A DNA stretch of 37,172 nucleotides from Deltaproteobacteria bacterium HGW-Deltaproteobacteria-12 (GCA_002840565.1 PHBK01000028.1:1-37172); one strand, 5' to 3'. Counted from the first letter of the stretch, positions 23,076-32,102 are shown. Made by a program: numbers and translations. The notes: a model not told the origin generated them from the sequence alone.

Positions 23076-24137
23076 TTATGATTTATGTCCCTCATGCCGG
23101 ATAAACAACATTCTCGTCGGATAGGCAAATTCAATCCCCTCCTCCCGGAAGCGGCGGAGCATTTCCAGATTGATAGCCTGTTGTATATCCATATAAAGAT
23201 TATAGTCCTGGTTTTTCACAGTGTAGACGACTTCAAAATTAAGCGCTGATTCACCGCACTCCTTGAAATGAACACGATCAAAACGCACCTGCTGCTGCTT
23301 GATGATTATCTCACGGACTATCTCATTGATGATCGACAGCTTTTCCGGCGGCGTTTGATAGGTAACTCCGAAACCAAACACAATGCGTCTTTCCAGCATC
23401 CGCTTAAAATTCTGGATGCGACTCTTGAGCAAATCGTTGTTGGAAAAGATCAGCTGTTCACCACCCAGACTGCGCAACCGGGTTGTTTTCATTCCTATGT
23501 GTTCGACTGTTCCTTTCAACTGATCAACTACTATAAAGTCGCCGATAACAAATGGTTTATCGATAACTATGGACAAAGAGGCAAACAGGTCGCCCAGAAT
23601 ATTTTGGGCGGCCAGAGCAACGGCAATACCTCCGATACCCAGGCCGGCAACCAGGCTGGTTATATTGACTCCCATGTTGTCGAGTATCAGGAGCAGGACG
23701 ATCGACCACAATAGAAGTTTACCGATAAAACCGAGGACCGAAATTGTGGTAGCGCTGGCGGCATCATCCGCCATTCTTTTCTTCACGTTGGCACTGATTA
23801 CGAAATTGATTGCTCTGCCCACCCAGAAAGCAATCTGGATAACGGTCACAACAAAAAATATTTTATCCCCCACATTAAGAATAGTCGGCGACAGGACAAG
23901 GATATGGGATCCGATATATACTGATACAATGACAAGGAATAATATTTTTGTTTCGCCAAGGACAGCCAGCAGCAGGTCGTCAACCTGCGTTGTGCTGCGT
24001 GCGGCAAAATCTGAGAAACGCCGCAGCATAATTCTTTTTATCAGAAACAGGATCAGGAAAACTATCAAAGCAGCGCCAATGGCCATAAGCCATGTTTGCG
24101 CGGTGTTGCCAATAAATACTTTTTCTAAAAACGTCAT
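23076..24137 (-). CDS. MscS-family mechanosensitive channel
   Basis: 353 residues. Four to five membrane helices occupy the first 185 residues, ending in the pore-lining helix GLGIGGIAVALAAQNILGD (about 166-184), followed by the beta domain (KPFVIGDFIVVDQLKGTVEH) and the alpha/beta C-terminal domain. It opens under membrane tension to release solutes. ATG 24137 is used because GAGGGAG lies just ahead, two bases after the stop of the exporter gene. Its place inside the acyl-export cluster is unusual; it may be a passenger, or relieve envelope tension caused by export. Confidence 0.9.
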   Translation of the reverse strand: MTFLEKVFIGNTAQTWLMAIGAALIVFLILFLIKRIMLRRFSDFAARSTTQVDDLLLAVLGETKILFLVIVSVYIGSHILVLSPTILNVGDKIFFVVTVIQIAFWVGRAINFVISANVKKRMADDAASATTISVLGFIGKLLLWSIVLLLILDNMGVNITSLVAGLGIGGIAVALAAQNILGDLFASLSIVIDKPFVIGDFIVVDQLKGTVEHIGMKTTRLRSLGGEQLIFSNNDLLKSRIQNFKRMLERRIVFGFGVTYQTPPEKLSIINEIVREIIIKQQQVRFDRVHFKECGESALNFEVVYTVKNQDYNLYMDIQQAINLEMLRRFREEGIEFAYPTRMLFIRHEGHKS

Positions 24138-24139
24138 AA

Positions 24140-27100
24140 TTATCTCCCTCGCAACTTCCTCCCGACAAACCATTTTTCTTCCACACCGGCTGTCGGCGAT
24201 GCCGAAACGGTAATATCATATCCGGACGTTTTCAGAAAAGCCACAATCTCGTTTTCCTGGCGAAAACGTTCCGTTACATGAGCATGCTTCAGGCGGAATG
24301 ATTCGATCCATCGTTTCCAGGGCACTTTTATGTCCGAAGGAACAGTTGCGCGGATGAGCAATGTTCCTTCGGCTTCCAGTTTTTTATAAATCCGCTGCAA
24401 TACAGTCTGCAGTTCTTCATCAGAAATTAAATGGAGCATATCCAGCATAATCACGTAATCAACTTCTCCCTCGACAGAAGGCAAATCGGGAGCTCTGCCC
24501 ACTTCCGCTCTGCCTCTCTCCCCAATGACTGCTGAGGCAATCCGCACCCTTTCTTCATCGGGTTCCAGGCCATATACTTTTGCTGCGGGATAAATTTCCA
24601 GCAGCCAGACCGCCGGAATTCCGTAGCCGCAGCCGATATCGATTATTCTGCGGGGATTTTGTACATATCGATCAAGCTCTTTAAACATTGGATCTATTTT
24701 CATTTTAAAACGGGCAAAAAGTCTCGGGTATGCTTCCAGATGACGGTAACGCAAAACCACACGCTGCAAATGCTCTTTGGAGCCAACTGTCAGCGGGCCT
24801 GCCGGAAATACAAACGGCGCATATATTTTTTTCAGTAGCGTAGGCAGAATGAAATAAGTCCCGAGAATGGAATAGCCAATTCCTAACAGAGAAGTAAGGC
24901 CAATGCTGTGCAAAAGGGAGTGCGATGCTGTAGCCAGCACTCCGAAGCCGATCAGTGTTGTAAAGGAGGCGAGAAATATCGCCATTTTGATCGTATCCAT
25001 TGCCGGATGGTTTTCCTCACGATAACGCTGAAAGAAGCAGACGTAATAAATAGAGTAATCAATTCCCATTCCCATTATGACAATCCAGAGCATGATACTG
25101 GGAATATCCAGCGGATGGCCGATAATTTTCAGTGTGCCCAGAGTGGACACCAGAGCAAAGGCAATGGGTGCAAGCACAGCCAATGACAATAGCCAGTCCA
25201 GGAAAAACATAAACACAACCACTATGATGCCGATACTGGTAATCAGGGCAATTTCGAGAAAGATATTTTTCAGGGAATCTCCCAGCCTTTTATTAAACAA
25301 ACCAACATCAAATATCTTGGCCAGACCTGTATGGGCAAGGCGGGAGACGAAATTTTCCGCATCATAATTTTTACCGGTTGCCAGTAAGCTCAGTTGCGTA
25401 TATCCGTCTTGCTCTTTTGTAATTCCGAAAAATTCAAAATATTTTTCCGGTATCTCTGACGGTTGCGGATTTTTATTTTTGATGATTTCCCAGAAGGGAT
25501 CAAAAGCATTGGAAGAAAAACCGGTTTCCCGTGCTGCTGTGTTAATATCCAGTCTTAGTTTGGCCAAACGTTCCGGGCTCCAGAAATTGCGCCAGGCCGT
25601 GAGGTTTTGCCGACTTTTTTCCGCCGAAGGAAACAATAAAGAAGGAAGAAATGCAGAAGAAAGTTTGCCTGCTTGAACATCTTTTGATAATACCTCCAGC
25701 AACTGATCGTTCTTTAGCTGCAATTGAGAAATATTCGGAGCCTGCAGAAAAACATAACACTTGCCGGAAAGATCACCCCACGTTTTTTGCATATTATTAT
25801 CGGCAGTAATTGTCTCTTTGCTCAGAGAGTTCATAGAGTTGATGTCGACATTGAACACGGGACGGGCAAAGAAAATCATTACCAGACCAAAGACAAAAGC
25901 AGCAATCAGCTTCCATCTAGCCGGGGCGGCAAATTTTTTAATGCTATTAAAAAGCAACTGATTGCGCAGGCGGGTAGCAGGCGGCATAGTGGGGAATATT
26001 ATGGGGAAAATAAAATGAACAAACAGCAAGGCAAATGTAACACCGATGGCTGAAAAGACTCCAATTTCGGCCAGTATTTTAAAATCACTGATCAGCAGCA
26101 GAAGAAAGGCGCCGACCGTAGTCAATGCCCCCAGAAGCTCCGCCGACCAGACTTCCCGCGCTACCTGTTTGCCGTTAGTTTCTTTGGGCTGATCTAAAAA
26201 AAGCAAATAGGTAATTCCCAAATCAATTGTGAAGGCCATAATGGCTCCGCCAAAACCGATAGCAATTATGGACATGGATTGATATATAAAGGAACAAACA
26301 AACAAAGCGGCAATAACACCAAGCGTCGATGGCAGCAGAGCCAAAAGGCCGATGAGTGGCCGGGGAAAGGCAAATAAAAGTAAAAGGGCAACACCCAGAG
26401 TAGTTAAGATAATGGCGAGACGCATGTCACGCTTGGCCGTAGTCTCATTGTCCAGAGCAGCACGGTAGGCACCTACGGAATTGAGCGAATACTTTTCGCC
26501 TTGTAATGCCGGATCTGCCGGTAAATCTTTCTCTATGTTTTTAAGAAGTGCAGATATTTTAGCGCCAGTGGCAGTATCCGTTCCCGACCCCGCAATTTTC
26601 GCGATAATAAGGGCGTGCTTGCCGTCTTCCGAAATTAATTGTCCCTGATAAAGTTGCGCTTTACCGGACGGCATGAGCACGGACATTTGCCGCAGGATAA
26701 TTCCGGACAAACCGAGCGGATCACTGGCGATCATTTCGCTGCGGCCGATTCCTTCGAGTTGTTCCAAGCTCTGTTTGTTATCCGCAAAAGCCTCTTTAAT
26801 CCGCTTCGTCTCCAGGAGTGGCTTTATCTCGGTTTCCAGTTTTTCCGCACTAAAGAGGAGCGGGAGACTATTTGTAACATGAGTCATCAGCTCCGGGAAA
26901 TACATAGCCTCCTCATTAATTCCCACTTTGGTAAAAAGACCGCTTCTGTTGAGCCGGTCGGTGATTATTACAGCCGCCCCGGCCAGTTTGTTTCTATCAG
27001 CTGACTCATTGCTGAGATCAATGAATAAACGGTCCTGAATGGGCAAATGCCTGATAATCAGGCGGGCATCGGATAGCACCGGGTCGCTGTGCGGAATTGA

Positions 27101-27217
27101 TTCCAGGATGTCGGTTTCAATTTTGAGATAGTTGGATTCCCAGACAAATAACAGCGCTACGGCAAGGGCAATTATTATAACGATCGGCCATTTTATTTGA
27201 TATTTACGTAGTGACAT
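24140..27217 (-). CDS. MMPL/RND-type exporter fused to a SAM-dependent methyltransferase
   Basis: About 1025 residues. Two RND halves, each with a first helix (about 13-30 and 438-455), a periplasmic domain and five further helices (about 270-415 and 655-805), keep the typical membrane motifs AFTIDLGITYLLF and GMGIDYSIYYVCF. A class I methyltransferase follows from about residue 815, with motif I DIGCGYG (863-869, counted from the upstream TTG), an acidic GLEPDEER loop and MLDMLHLISDEEL. In aryl polyene clusters the exporter and a methyltransferase are separate genes; their fusion here implies that methylation and export are coupled. The exact start is ambiguous between TTG 27226 and ATG 27217. 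It is the first gene of the minus-strand cluster. Confidence 0.92.
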   Translation of the reverse strand: MSLRKYQIKWPIVIIIALAVALLFVWESNYLKIETDILESIPHSDPVLSDARLIIRHLPIQDRLFIDLSNESADRNKLAGAAVIITDRLNRSGLFTKVGINEEAMYFPELMTHVTNSLPLLFSAEKLETEIKPLLETKRIKEAFADNKQSLEQLEGIGRSEMIASDPLGLSGIILRQMSVLMPSGKAQLYQGQLISEDGKHALIIAKIAGSGTDTATGAKISALLKNIEKDLPADPALQGEKYSLNSVGAYRAALDNETTAKRDMRLAIILTTLGVALLLLFAFPRPLIGLLALLPSTLGVIAALFVCSFIYQSMSIIAIGFGGAIMAFTIDLGITYLLFLDQPKETNGKQVAREVWSAELLGALTTVGAFLLLLISDFKILAEIGVFSAIGVTFALLFVHFIFPIIFPTMPPATRLRNQLLFNSIKKFAAPARWKLIAAFVFGLVMIFFARPVFNVDINSMNSLSKETITADNNMQKTWGDLSGKCYVFLQAPNISQLQLKNDQLLEVLSKDVQAGKLSSAFLPSLLFPSAEKSRQNLTAWRNFWSPERLAKLRLDINTAARETGFSSNAFDPFWEIIKNKNPQPSEIPEKYFEFFGITKEQDGYTQLSLLATGKNYDAENFVSRLAHTGLAKIFDVGLFNKRLGDSLKNIFLEIALITSIGIIVVVFMFFLDWLLSLAVLAPIAFALVSTLGTLKIIGHPLDIPSIMLWIVIMGMGIDYSIYYVCFFQRYREENHPAMDTIKMAIFLASFTTLIGFGVLATASHSLLHSIGLTSLLGIGYSILGTYFILPTLLKKIYAPFVFPAGPLTVGSKEHLQRVVLRYRHLEAYPRLFARFKMKIDPMFKELDRYVQNPRRIIDIGCGYGIPAVWLLEIYPAAKVYGLEPDEERVRIASAVIGERGRAEVGRAPDLPSVEGEVDYVIMLDMLHLISDEELQTVLQRIYKKLEAEGTLLIRATVPSDIKVPWKRWIESFRLKHAHVTERFRQENEIVAFLKTSGYDITVSASPTAGVEEKWFVGRKLRGR

Positions 27218-27389
27218 GCAAGCCAATAAATTTATGCAGTTTATTAATCTTTGAGCTATCTTTCTAAACCATATTTCCCGCCCCGCCGCAAGCTAAAATA
27301 AGGCATTGGGTTAATTACACAAATGCAAATTGCAGTTGCTTCTGGAAACGAAAAAAGTATATGATAAACGCCAAACAGGTGAGGTGAAA

Positions 27390-27686
27390 ATGAAAAAGGC
27401 TGCCAGTATATTTTTTTGTTTATTGTTTTTTGTCTCCTTTACCTCTGTGGCTTTTGCAGGAAAGAGAATCGTCCAGTTGCATATTCCCGGCTGTGCGTCC
27501 TGAAACACCAATGCCAGGATAGGTACTATTCTGAAAAAAATTAAGGGAGTGCAAAAACACGAGAATAAAGGTCATGATATATTAGTCATTACTTTTAATG
27601 ATGAGAAAACCACCCTGGGCATGATCATCGGAGAACTTAATAAAGGGAAAATTTCGATCACCGGCGAACCAATTTATTTAAAATGA
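27390..27686 (+). CDS. Candidate selenoprotein: exported HMA-like (MerP-type) domain with CxxU motif
   Basis: The ATG at 27390 (GAGGTG upstream) opens a frame with a signal peptide (MKKAASIFFCLLFFVSF..., cleavage after VAFA, residue 23), then KRIVQLHIPGCAS followed by an in-frame TGA at 27501-27503 (codon 38). Reading through TGA gives another 60 codons without a break, ending at TGA 27684-27686. The section after the TGA (NTNARIGTILKKIKGVQKH, ITFNDEKTTLGMIIGELNKG) keeps the helix-strand pattern of heavy-metal-associated (HMA) domains, and the TGA falls exactly where the second Cys of the C-x-x-C metal site stands. A hairpin that fits the bacterial SECIS pattern lies 11 bases after the TGA (27515-27533). 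The reading is CASU rather than CASC. A nonsense-mutated pseudogene is the alternative, but the preserved downstream frame speaks against it. The product would be periplasmic and 98 residues long. Confidence 0.75.
27515..27533 (+). promoter_or_regulatory. Bacterial SECIS-like hairpin
   Basis: The arms CAGGATA (27515-27521) and TATTCTG (27527-27533) pair over 7 bp, including one G-U, around loop GGTAC. The loop starts 18 bases after the TGA and begins with G. Both the distance and the loop composition fit published bacterial SECIS rules (loop about 16-37 bases after UGA, G among the first loop positions). Confidence 0.65.
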
Positions 27687-27693
27687 GCCCGTT

Positions 27694-28770
27694 CTACAGG
27701 TATTTATTCAGATTTCTTGCTTCCAGTATTTCGACTATTTTTTTAACATCCTGAGAATTGCCCCTTGGGCAAATCAGGAGGGAGTCTTTAGTTTCCACCA
27801 CAATCAGATCTTTTACTCCGGCCAGACAAACCAGTTTTTTCGGGCTGTAAACAAGGGAACCGCTGCTATCGACGGAGATTACATTACTTCCTCCGACGAA
27901 GGCATTGCCATTTTTATCTTTGGCTGATATTTCCCAAAGAGCATCCCAACTACCCACATCACTCCAGCCGAAATCACCAAGGACGGTAAAGACATTATCT
28001 GCCTTTTCCATAACACCATAATCGATGGAAATGGGGGCAAGCTCTTTATAAATCCTCCGTACAGTCGCTTTTTCTGCAGGCAATCCAAGTGTTTCGTTAA
28101 TAGCTGTCAATCCGGAAGCCAAATCAGGCAGCCAGCGGGAAATTGATTTTAAGATGGTGGAGGCTTTCCAGATAAACATGCCGCTGTTCCAGTAAAATCG
28201 GCCGCTTTGCACGAACTCCGCCGCCTGCTGAAAACCTGGTTTCTCGCGAATTGATTTCACGCGGAAAACATCTTCTGTTGTTCCCGGGGGAACTGGCTCG
28301 CCCCGCTCAATATAACCAAAACCAGTTTGCGGGCTTGTTGGTTTTATCCCGACGGTAACCAGCGCCTGAGCCTTTTTAGCTGTGCGTGCAGCGGTTTTAA
28401 TAACCTGCAGAAATTTACCGGTATCGGTAATGGCATGATCGGACGGCAATACAACCATAATATCATCGCCGGCCTTCTTCCGGATATGCAATGCCGCAAG
28501 GCCGATGCAGGGGGCGGTATTTTTGCCCTCCGGTTCAATGATGATGTTTGCGGAAGGAATTTCCGGAAGCTGGTTTGCCAGGGTGCGGGCATGTTTAAGG
28601 CCGGTAACAACAAGAATATTTTCCGGTTTGATGATGGGCAAGATGCGGTCGACGGTTTCCTGAATGACGGTTCGCTTGCTGATTATGTCCAATAAGTGTT
28701 TCGGTTTTTTTTCTCTGCTGCGCGGCCAGAATCTTGTTCCGCGTCCGCCAGCCATGATAACGGCATGCAT
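27694..28770 (-). CDS. manC: Mannose-1-phosphate guanylyltransferase
   Basis: 358 residues forming GDP-mannose from mannose-1-phosphate and GTP, for polysaccharide or glycolipid synthesis. The nucleotide signature GGRGTRFWPRSR (8-19) and the substrate-loop Lys region IREKP are present. The length fits the single-domain form without the C-terminal phosphomannose isomerase cupin. AAGGAG precedes the ATG by 8 bases. The gene points away from the RlmI gene. The product is cytoplasmic and may feed exopolysaccharide, which would fit the PEP-CTERM protein elsewhere in this window. Confidence 0.9.
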   Translation of the reverse strand: MHAVIMAGGRGTRFWPRSREKKPKHLLDIISKRTVIQETVDRILPIIKPENILVVTGLKHARTLANQLPEIPSANIIIEPEGKNTAPCIGLAALHIRKKAGDDIMVVLPSDHAITDTGKFLQVIKTAARTAKKAQALVTVGIKPTSPQTGFGYIERGEPVPPGTTEDVFRVKSIREKPGFQQAAEFVQSGRFYWNSGMFIWKASTILKSISRWLPDLASGLTAINETLGLPAEKATVRRIYKELAPISIDYGVMEKADNVFTVLGDFGWSDVGSWDALWEISAKDKNGNAFVGGSNVISVDSSGSLVYSPKKLVCLAGVKDLIVVETKDSLLICPRGNSQDVKKIVEILEARNLNKYL

Positions 28771-28882
28771 GAGGGACTCCTTGAATTCTGTATTATAAGG
28801 ATCAATGCTTTAAAATTCTTACACTTGTCATATAGTACAATGTGTCTTGCAAATTCAAGCGATAAACGATAGGAACCCCTCT

Positions 28883-30073
28883 ATGGCGACATCAAACTAT
28901 CCGGAAATAATATTGAAAAAAGGTCGGGAAGCGGCGCTGTTGCATGGACACCCGTGGTTGTTTTCCGGGGCAATTGCAGCAGTGAAGGGAGCACCAGGGG
29001 CCGGTGATATTGTTATGGCCAAAGAATCATCAGGAAAACCGCTGGCCTTAGGTTTCTTTAATCCCCGCACGGATATAGCTTTTCGCTTTTTGACCAGAAA
29101 CACTGATTTAATTATTTCTCCGGATTTCTGGTACCAGCGCATCCGGGCCGCCTGCAATCTGCGGCAGAAAATTATCCCCCCTCAGACAAACGCTTATCGC
29201 CTGATTAATGCTGAAGGCGACGGCTTTCCCGGTTTGATTGTTGATGTCTATGACAACACGCAGGTCCTTTCCATTACAACCGCCGGAATGGAAAGACAGA
29301 AAAAAGCAATCTTGGATGCCCTTATCTCCCTATTAAAACCCGCCGTAATTTATGAAGAGAGCCGGGGCCGTTCGCGCGGCCTGGAGGGTCTGGAAAACAG
29401 CGCTTGCTTTATGCTGGGCAACAATCAATCCGGCGCAGTGGAAATTAAAGAAAATGGACTGCAATTTTCAGTTGACTTCATCGGTGGTCAAAAAACCGGT
29501 TTTTTTCTCGATCAGCGCATCAACAGGGGAAAAATAGGAGCGCTGAGCCGCAATGCCCGTGTTCTGAATTGTTTTGCCTACACCGGAGCGTTTACTGCTT
29601 ATTGCGCCGCCGGCGGGGCCAAGCGGGTTGTGTCTTTGGATATATCCACCACTGCCTGTGAAGCCGCCCGCGAAAATTTAAAGCGTAACGGCTATTCCGA
29701 TGAGGCCCATCCGGTAATAGCAGCAGATGTTTTTACTTATTTGCGCAATATACAGGAGAACTTTGACCTGATCATTCTCGATCCTCCGGCCTTTGCCAAA
29801 ACCAAACGGGACGTTGCCAAAGCTACGCGCGGCTATAAGGAAATAAACCTGCAGGCGCTCAAACGCCTGGTTCCGGGTGGGGTTTTGGCTACATTTTCCT
29901 GTTCCAATTTCATTGAGGAAGATCTTTTCGGCAGGATTATTCTCGGTGCGGCGCGCGATGCCGGAGTCGATCTTCGGGTGCTGTCCCGCTTAGAGGCCGG
30001 GCCGGATCATCCTGTACTGCCGGGGCATCCGGAAGGAAGATACCTCAAGGGATTACTGCTGGCAGCCGTATAA
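28883..30073 (+). CDS. rlmI: Class I rRNA methyltransferase, RlmI type
   Basis: 396 residues, the same length as Escherichia coli RlmI, which methylates C1962 of 23S rRNA. An N-terminal PUA-type domain (PEIILKKGREAALLHGHPWLFSGAI) is followed by an EEI-type central part and the methyltransferase domain with NCFAYTGAFT (229-238), DIS and the catalytic-type motif DPPAFAK (300-306); the FSCSNF segment carries the catalytic Cys. ATG 28883 with TAGGAA upstream is preferred over TTG 28847. The rRNA target is inferred from the family. Confidence 0.88.
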   Translation: MATSNYPEIILKKGREAALLHGHPWLFSGAIAAVKGAPGAGDIVMAKESSGKPLALGFFNPRTDIAFRFLTRNTDLIISPDFWYQRIRAACNLRQKIIPPQTNAYRLINAEGDGFPGLIVDVYDNTQVLSITTAGMERQKKAILDALISLLKPAVIYEESRGRSRGLEGLENSACFMLGNNQSGAVEIKENGLQFSVDFIGGQKTGFFLDQRINRGKIGALSRNARVLNCFAYTGAFTAYCAAGGAKRVVSLDISTTACEAARENLKRNGYSDEAHPVIAADVFTYLRNIQENFDLIILDPPAFAKTKRDVAKATRGYKEINLQALKRLVPGGVLATFSCSNFIEEDLFGRIILGAARDAGVDLRVLSRLEAGPDHPVLPGHPEGRYLKGLLLAAV

Positions 30074-30161
30074 AATATGACGACACAATGGGGCCGGCGG
30101 CAGGAAGTTTTCTTTCATAAAAATCCTTGACGGTTTTCTTTTTTTTCGACAAGCTGAAAAT

Positions 30162-30434
30162 ATGAACAGTGAATTAGGGAAAAAACTGATGCGCTGCCCC
30201 CGCCTGGGACAAGAAATTACCTTGTCCTATTGCCTGGCGGAATCATCTGATTTGCCCTGTTCGCGAATTGTGCCTTGCTGGTCTGCGGTCTTTGATATTC
30301 AATCTTTTCTGGAAAAAGAACTGCCGCCTGATCTCTGGCAGAAATTTATTGATTTCCAACCGAAGGACAAGATGACCAGCATCATTGAACTGATTGCAGC
30401 AGCGAAAGCAAGAAACCACGGGCATGAATCATAA
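30162..30434 (+). CDS. Small four-cysteine protein of unknown function
   Basis: 90 residues. The Cys residues C12, C24, C33 and C39 are spaced as in MRCPRLGQEITLSYC and LPCSRIVPCW, which suggests a metal or Fe-S site. The C-terminal half (DLWQKFIDFQPKDKMTSIIELI) is helical. I recognise the pattern CPRLGxxIxxxYC as a conserved feature of Deltaproteobacterial hypothetical proteins but not a function. It lies between rlmI and rarA in the same direction, separated by about 90-100 bases on each side. Confidence 0.65.
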   Translation: MNSELGKKLMRCPRLGQEITLSYCLAESSDLPCSRIVPCWSAVFDIQSFLEKELPPDLWQKFIDFQPKDKMTSIIELIAAAKARNHGHES

Positions 30435-30533
30435 GACAGACTGTGAAAGAGTATCATATATACCCTCCGCTTTGCGGGATTGTTCAACTTACCAATTCCG
30501 CCGTGCTCTGCTTGCGAAACTGGAGTTTCACTA

Positions 30534-31886
30534 ATGAAGAATCTGGATTTGTTCAGTCTGGGAACAGAAAGTGATGCGGCGGCATCAGCGCCGCTGGCGG
30601 AAAGGATGAGGCCCAAGACTATTGCGGAATATGTCGGCCAATCCCATCTTTTAGCCGAAGGCAGTCTGCTACGTCGTTCCATAGAGGAAGATAAATTATT
30701 TTCCATGATTTTCTGGGGGCCTCCGGGTTCAGGAAAAACAACCCTGGCCCGTATTTTAGCCAATGAAACAAAATCTTTCTTTGTCAGCTTCTCCGCCGTT
30801 CTTTCCGGCGTGAAAGAAATTCGGGTGGTCATAGATGATGCCCGGGAATTATGGGAAAGCAAAAAGAAGAAAACCATACTTTTTGTGGATGAAATTCACC
30901 GTTTCAATAAAGCACAGCAGGATGCGTTTTTACCGTATGTCGAAAGCGGTTTGATTACCTTGATCGGCGCCACCACTGAAAATCCCTCCTTTGAAGTTAT
31001 TGCTCCTCTTTTATCACGGACGAGAGTTTTGCTGCTTAAACCGTTTTCGGAAGATGATTTAATAACTATTGTGGAGCATGCCCTCAATAATGAAGCTAAA
31101 GGTTTGGGGAAATTTTCCATCAAGGTTGATGCCGATGTCCTCCGTTACATCGTAAGTCTGGCCGACGGCGATGCGCGCAGTGCTTTAAACAATTTGGAAG
31201 CAATTACAGCCATAGTTCAGAACCTGCCGGCAGAAAAAAGAATCATCACCAAGGAATTTGCCGAGGAGGCGTTACTCAAAAAATCACTGCTGTATGATAA
31301 GGACGGCGAGGAGCATTACAATTTAATTTCTGCTTTTCATAAAAGCTTGCGCGGCAGTGACCCCGACGCCGCTCTGTATTGGCTGGGCCGGATGCTTGCC
31401 GCGGGAGAAGATCCGCTTTATATCGCCCGCCGAATGATACGCTTTGCCTCCGAAGATATTGGCAATGCCGATCCGCAGGCGCTGACCATTGCCGTTGCCG
31501 CCCAGCAGGCTTTTCATTTTATTGGCTTGCCGGAAGGCGAACTGGCACTGGCGCAGGCAGCAGTTTATCTGGCCACGGCGCCAAAAAGCAATTCCCTCTA
31601 TGCCGGATATGGCCGTGTCAAAGAAATAATTAATAAAACAGGATATTTACCTGTTCCACTGCACATACGCAATGCTCCCACTAAACTAATGAAGGAGCTG
31701 GATTACGGCAAAGATTATAAGTATGCCCATGATTACCGGGATGCTTACACACCACAGGAATACCTGCCGGACAAATTGCTGGGGCAAAAATTTTATCAAC
31801 CCCGAGATACCGGCCATGAAAAAACCATTAGAGAAAGAATGGATATCTGGCAGCAGATGAAAAATGCAGCTAAAGATGGCAAGTAA
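30534..31886 (+). CDS. rarA: Replication-associated recombination protein A (RarA/MgsA)
   Basis: 450 residues. AAA+ domain with Walker A GPPGSGKT (62-69), Walker B ILFVDE (115-120), sensor 1 GATTEN (145-150) and the Arg motif SRTR (161-164), followed by the C-terminal tetramerisation and clamp-loader-like part (GEHEYN... SDPDAALYWLGRML, about 275-420). RarA acts at stalled forks and interacts with SSB. ATG 30534 with GGAG about 9 bases upstream is chosen over 30480, which would add 18 residues without homology. Confidence 0.93.
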   Translation: MKNLDLFSLGTESDAAASAPLAERMRPKTIAEYVGQSHLLAEGSLLRRSIEEDKLFSMIFWGPPGSGKTTLARILANETKSFFVSFSAVLSGVKEIRVVIDDARELWESKKKKTILFVDEIHRFNKAQQDAFLPYVESGLITLIGATTENPSFEVIAPLLSRTRVLLLKPFSEDDLITIVEHALNNEAKGLGKFSIKVDADVLRYIVSLADGDARSALNNLEAITAIVQNLPAEKRIITKEFAEEALLKKSLLYDKDGEEHYNLISAFHKSLRGSDPDAALYWLGRMLAAGEDPLYIARRMIRFASEDIGNADPQALTIAVAAQQAFHFIGLPEGELALAQAAVYLATAPKSNSLYAGYGRVKEIINKTGYLPVPLHIRNAPTKLMKELDYGKDYKYAHDYRDAYTPQEYLPDKLLGQKFYQPRDTGHEKTIRERMDIWQQMKNAAKDGK

Positions 31887-31950
31887 TTTGCTTTTCGTAA
31901 ATCATATTTTTACATAGAATATTAAGATGGTTGCAAAAACTTCCCGAATT

Positions 31951-32091
31951 CTTCGCTTCTAAATCAAAGATGATATCGAGGCGGAGAGGAAGAGGCGACG
32001 TAGGCGTATGTTACGACGCGTGACCTTCAGGTTATACGTTGAGGAGCCGATGACGAAGCCAACAAAGATAGCGCTTTGATTTAGGAGTGGA
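31951..32091. repeat. Structured intergenic element (about 140 bases)
   Basis: A perfect 11-bp inverted repeat (CTAAATCAAAG at 31959-31969 and CTTTGATTTAG at 32074-32084), extended by one G-U pair, encloses about 104 bases. The interior is purine-rich and contains smaller pairings: CGTAT (32005-32009) with ATACG (32034-32038), and TGACCT (32021-32026) with AGGTTA. The interior has no start codon with a ribosome-binding site. It looks like an RNA-structured dispersed repeat rather than a gene. A function cannot be assigned. Confidence 0.5.
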
Positions 32092-32102
32092 GCTAAAAGG
32101 AA

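Noticed and set aside
27311..27511. Minus-strand open frame of 66 codons over the selenoprotein candidate
   Set aside because: It has no domain, and the plus-strand frame has a signal peptide, ribosome-binding site and HMA-like pattern.
28813..28841. Possible sigma-70 promoter for rlmI with TACAAT as -10
   Set aside because: The matching -35 hexamer is poor at any normal spacing.
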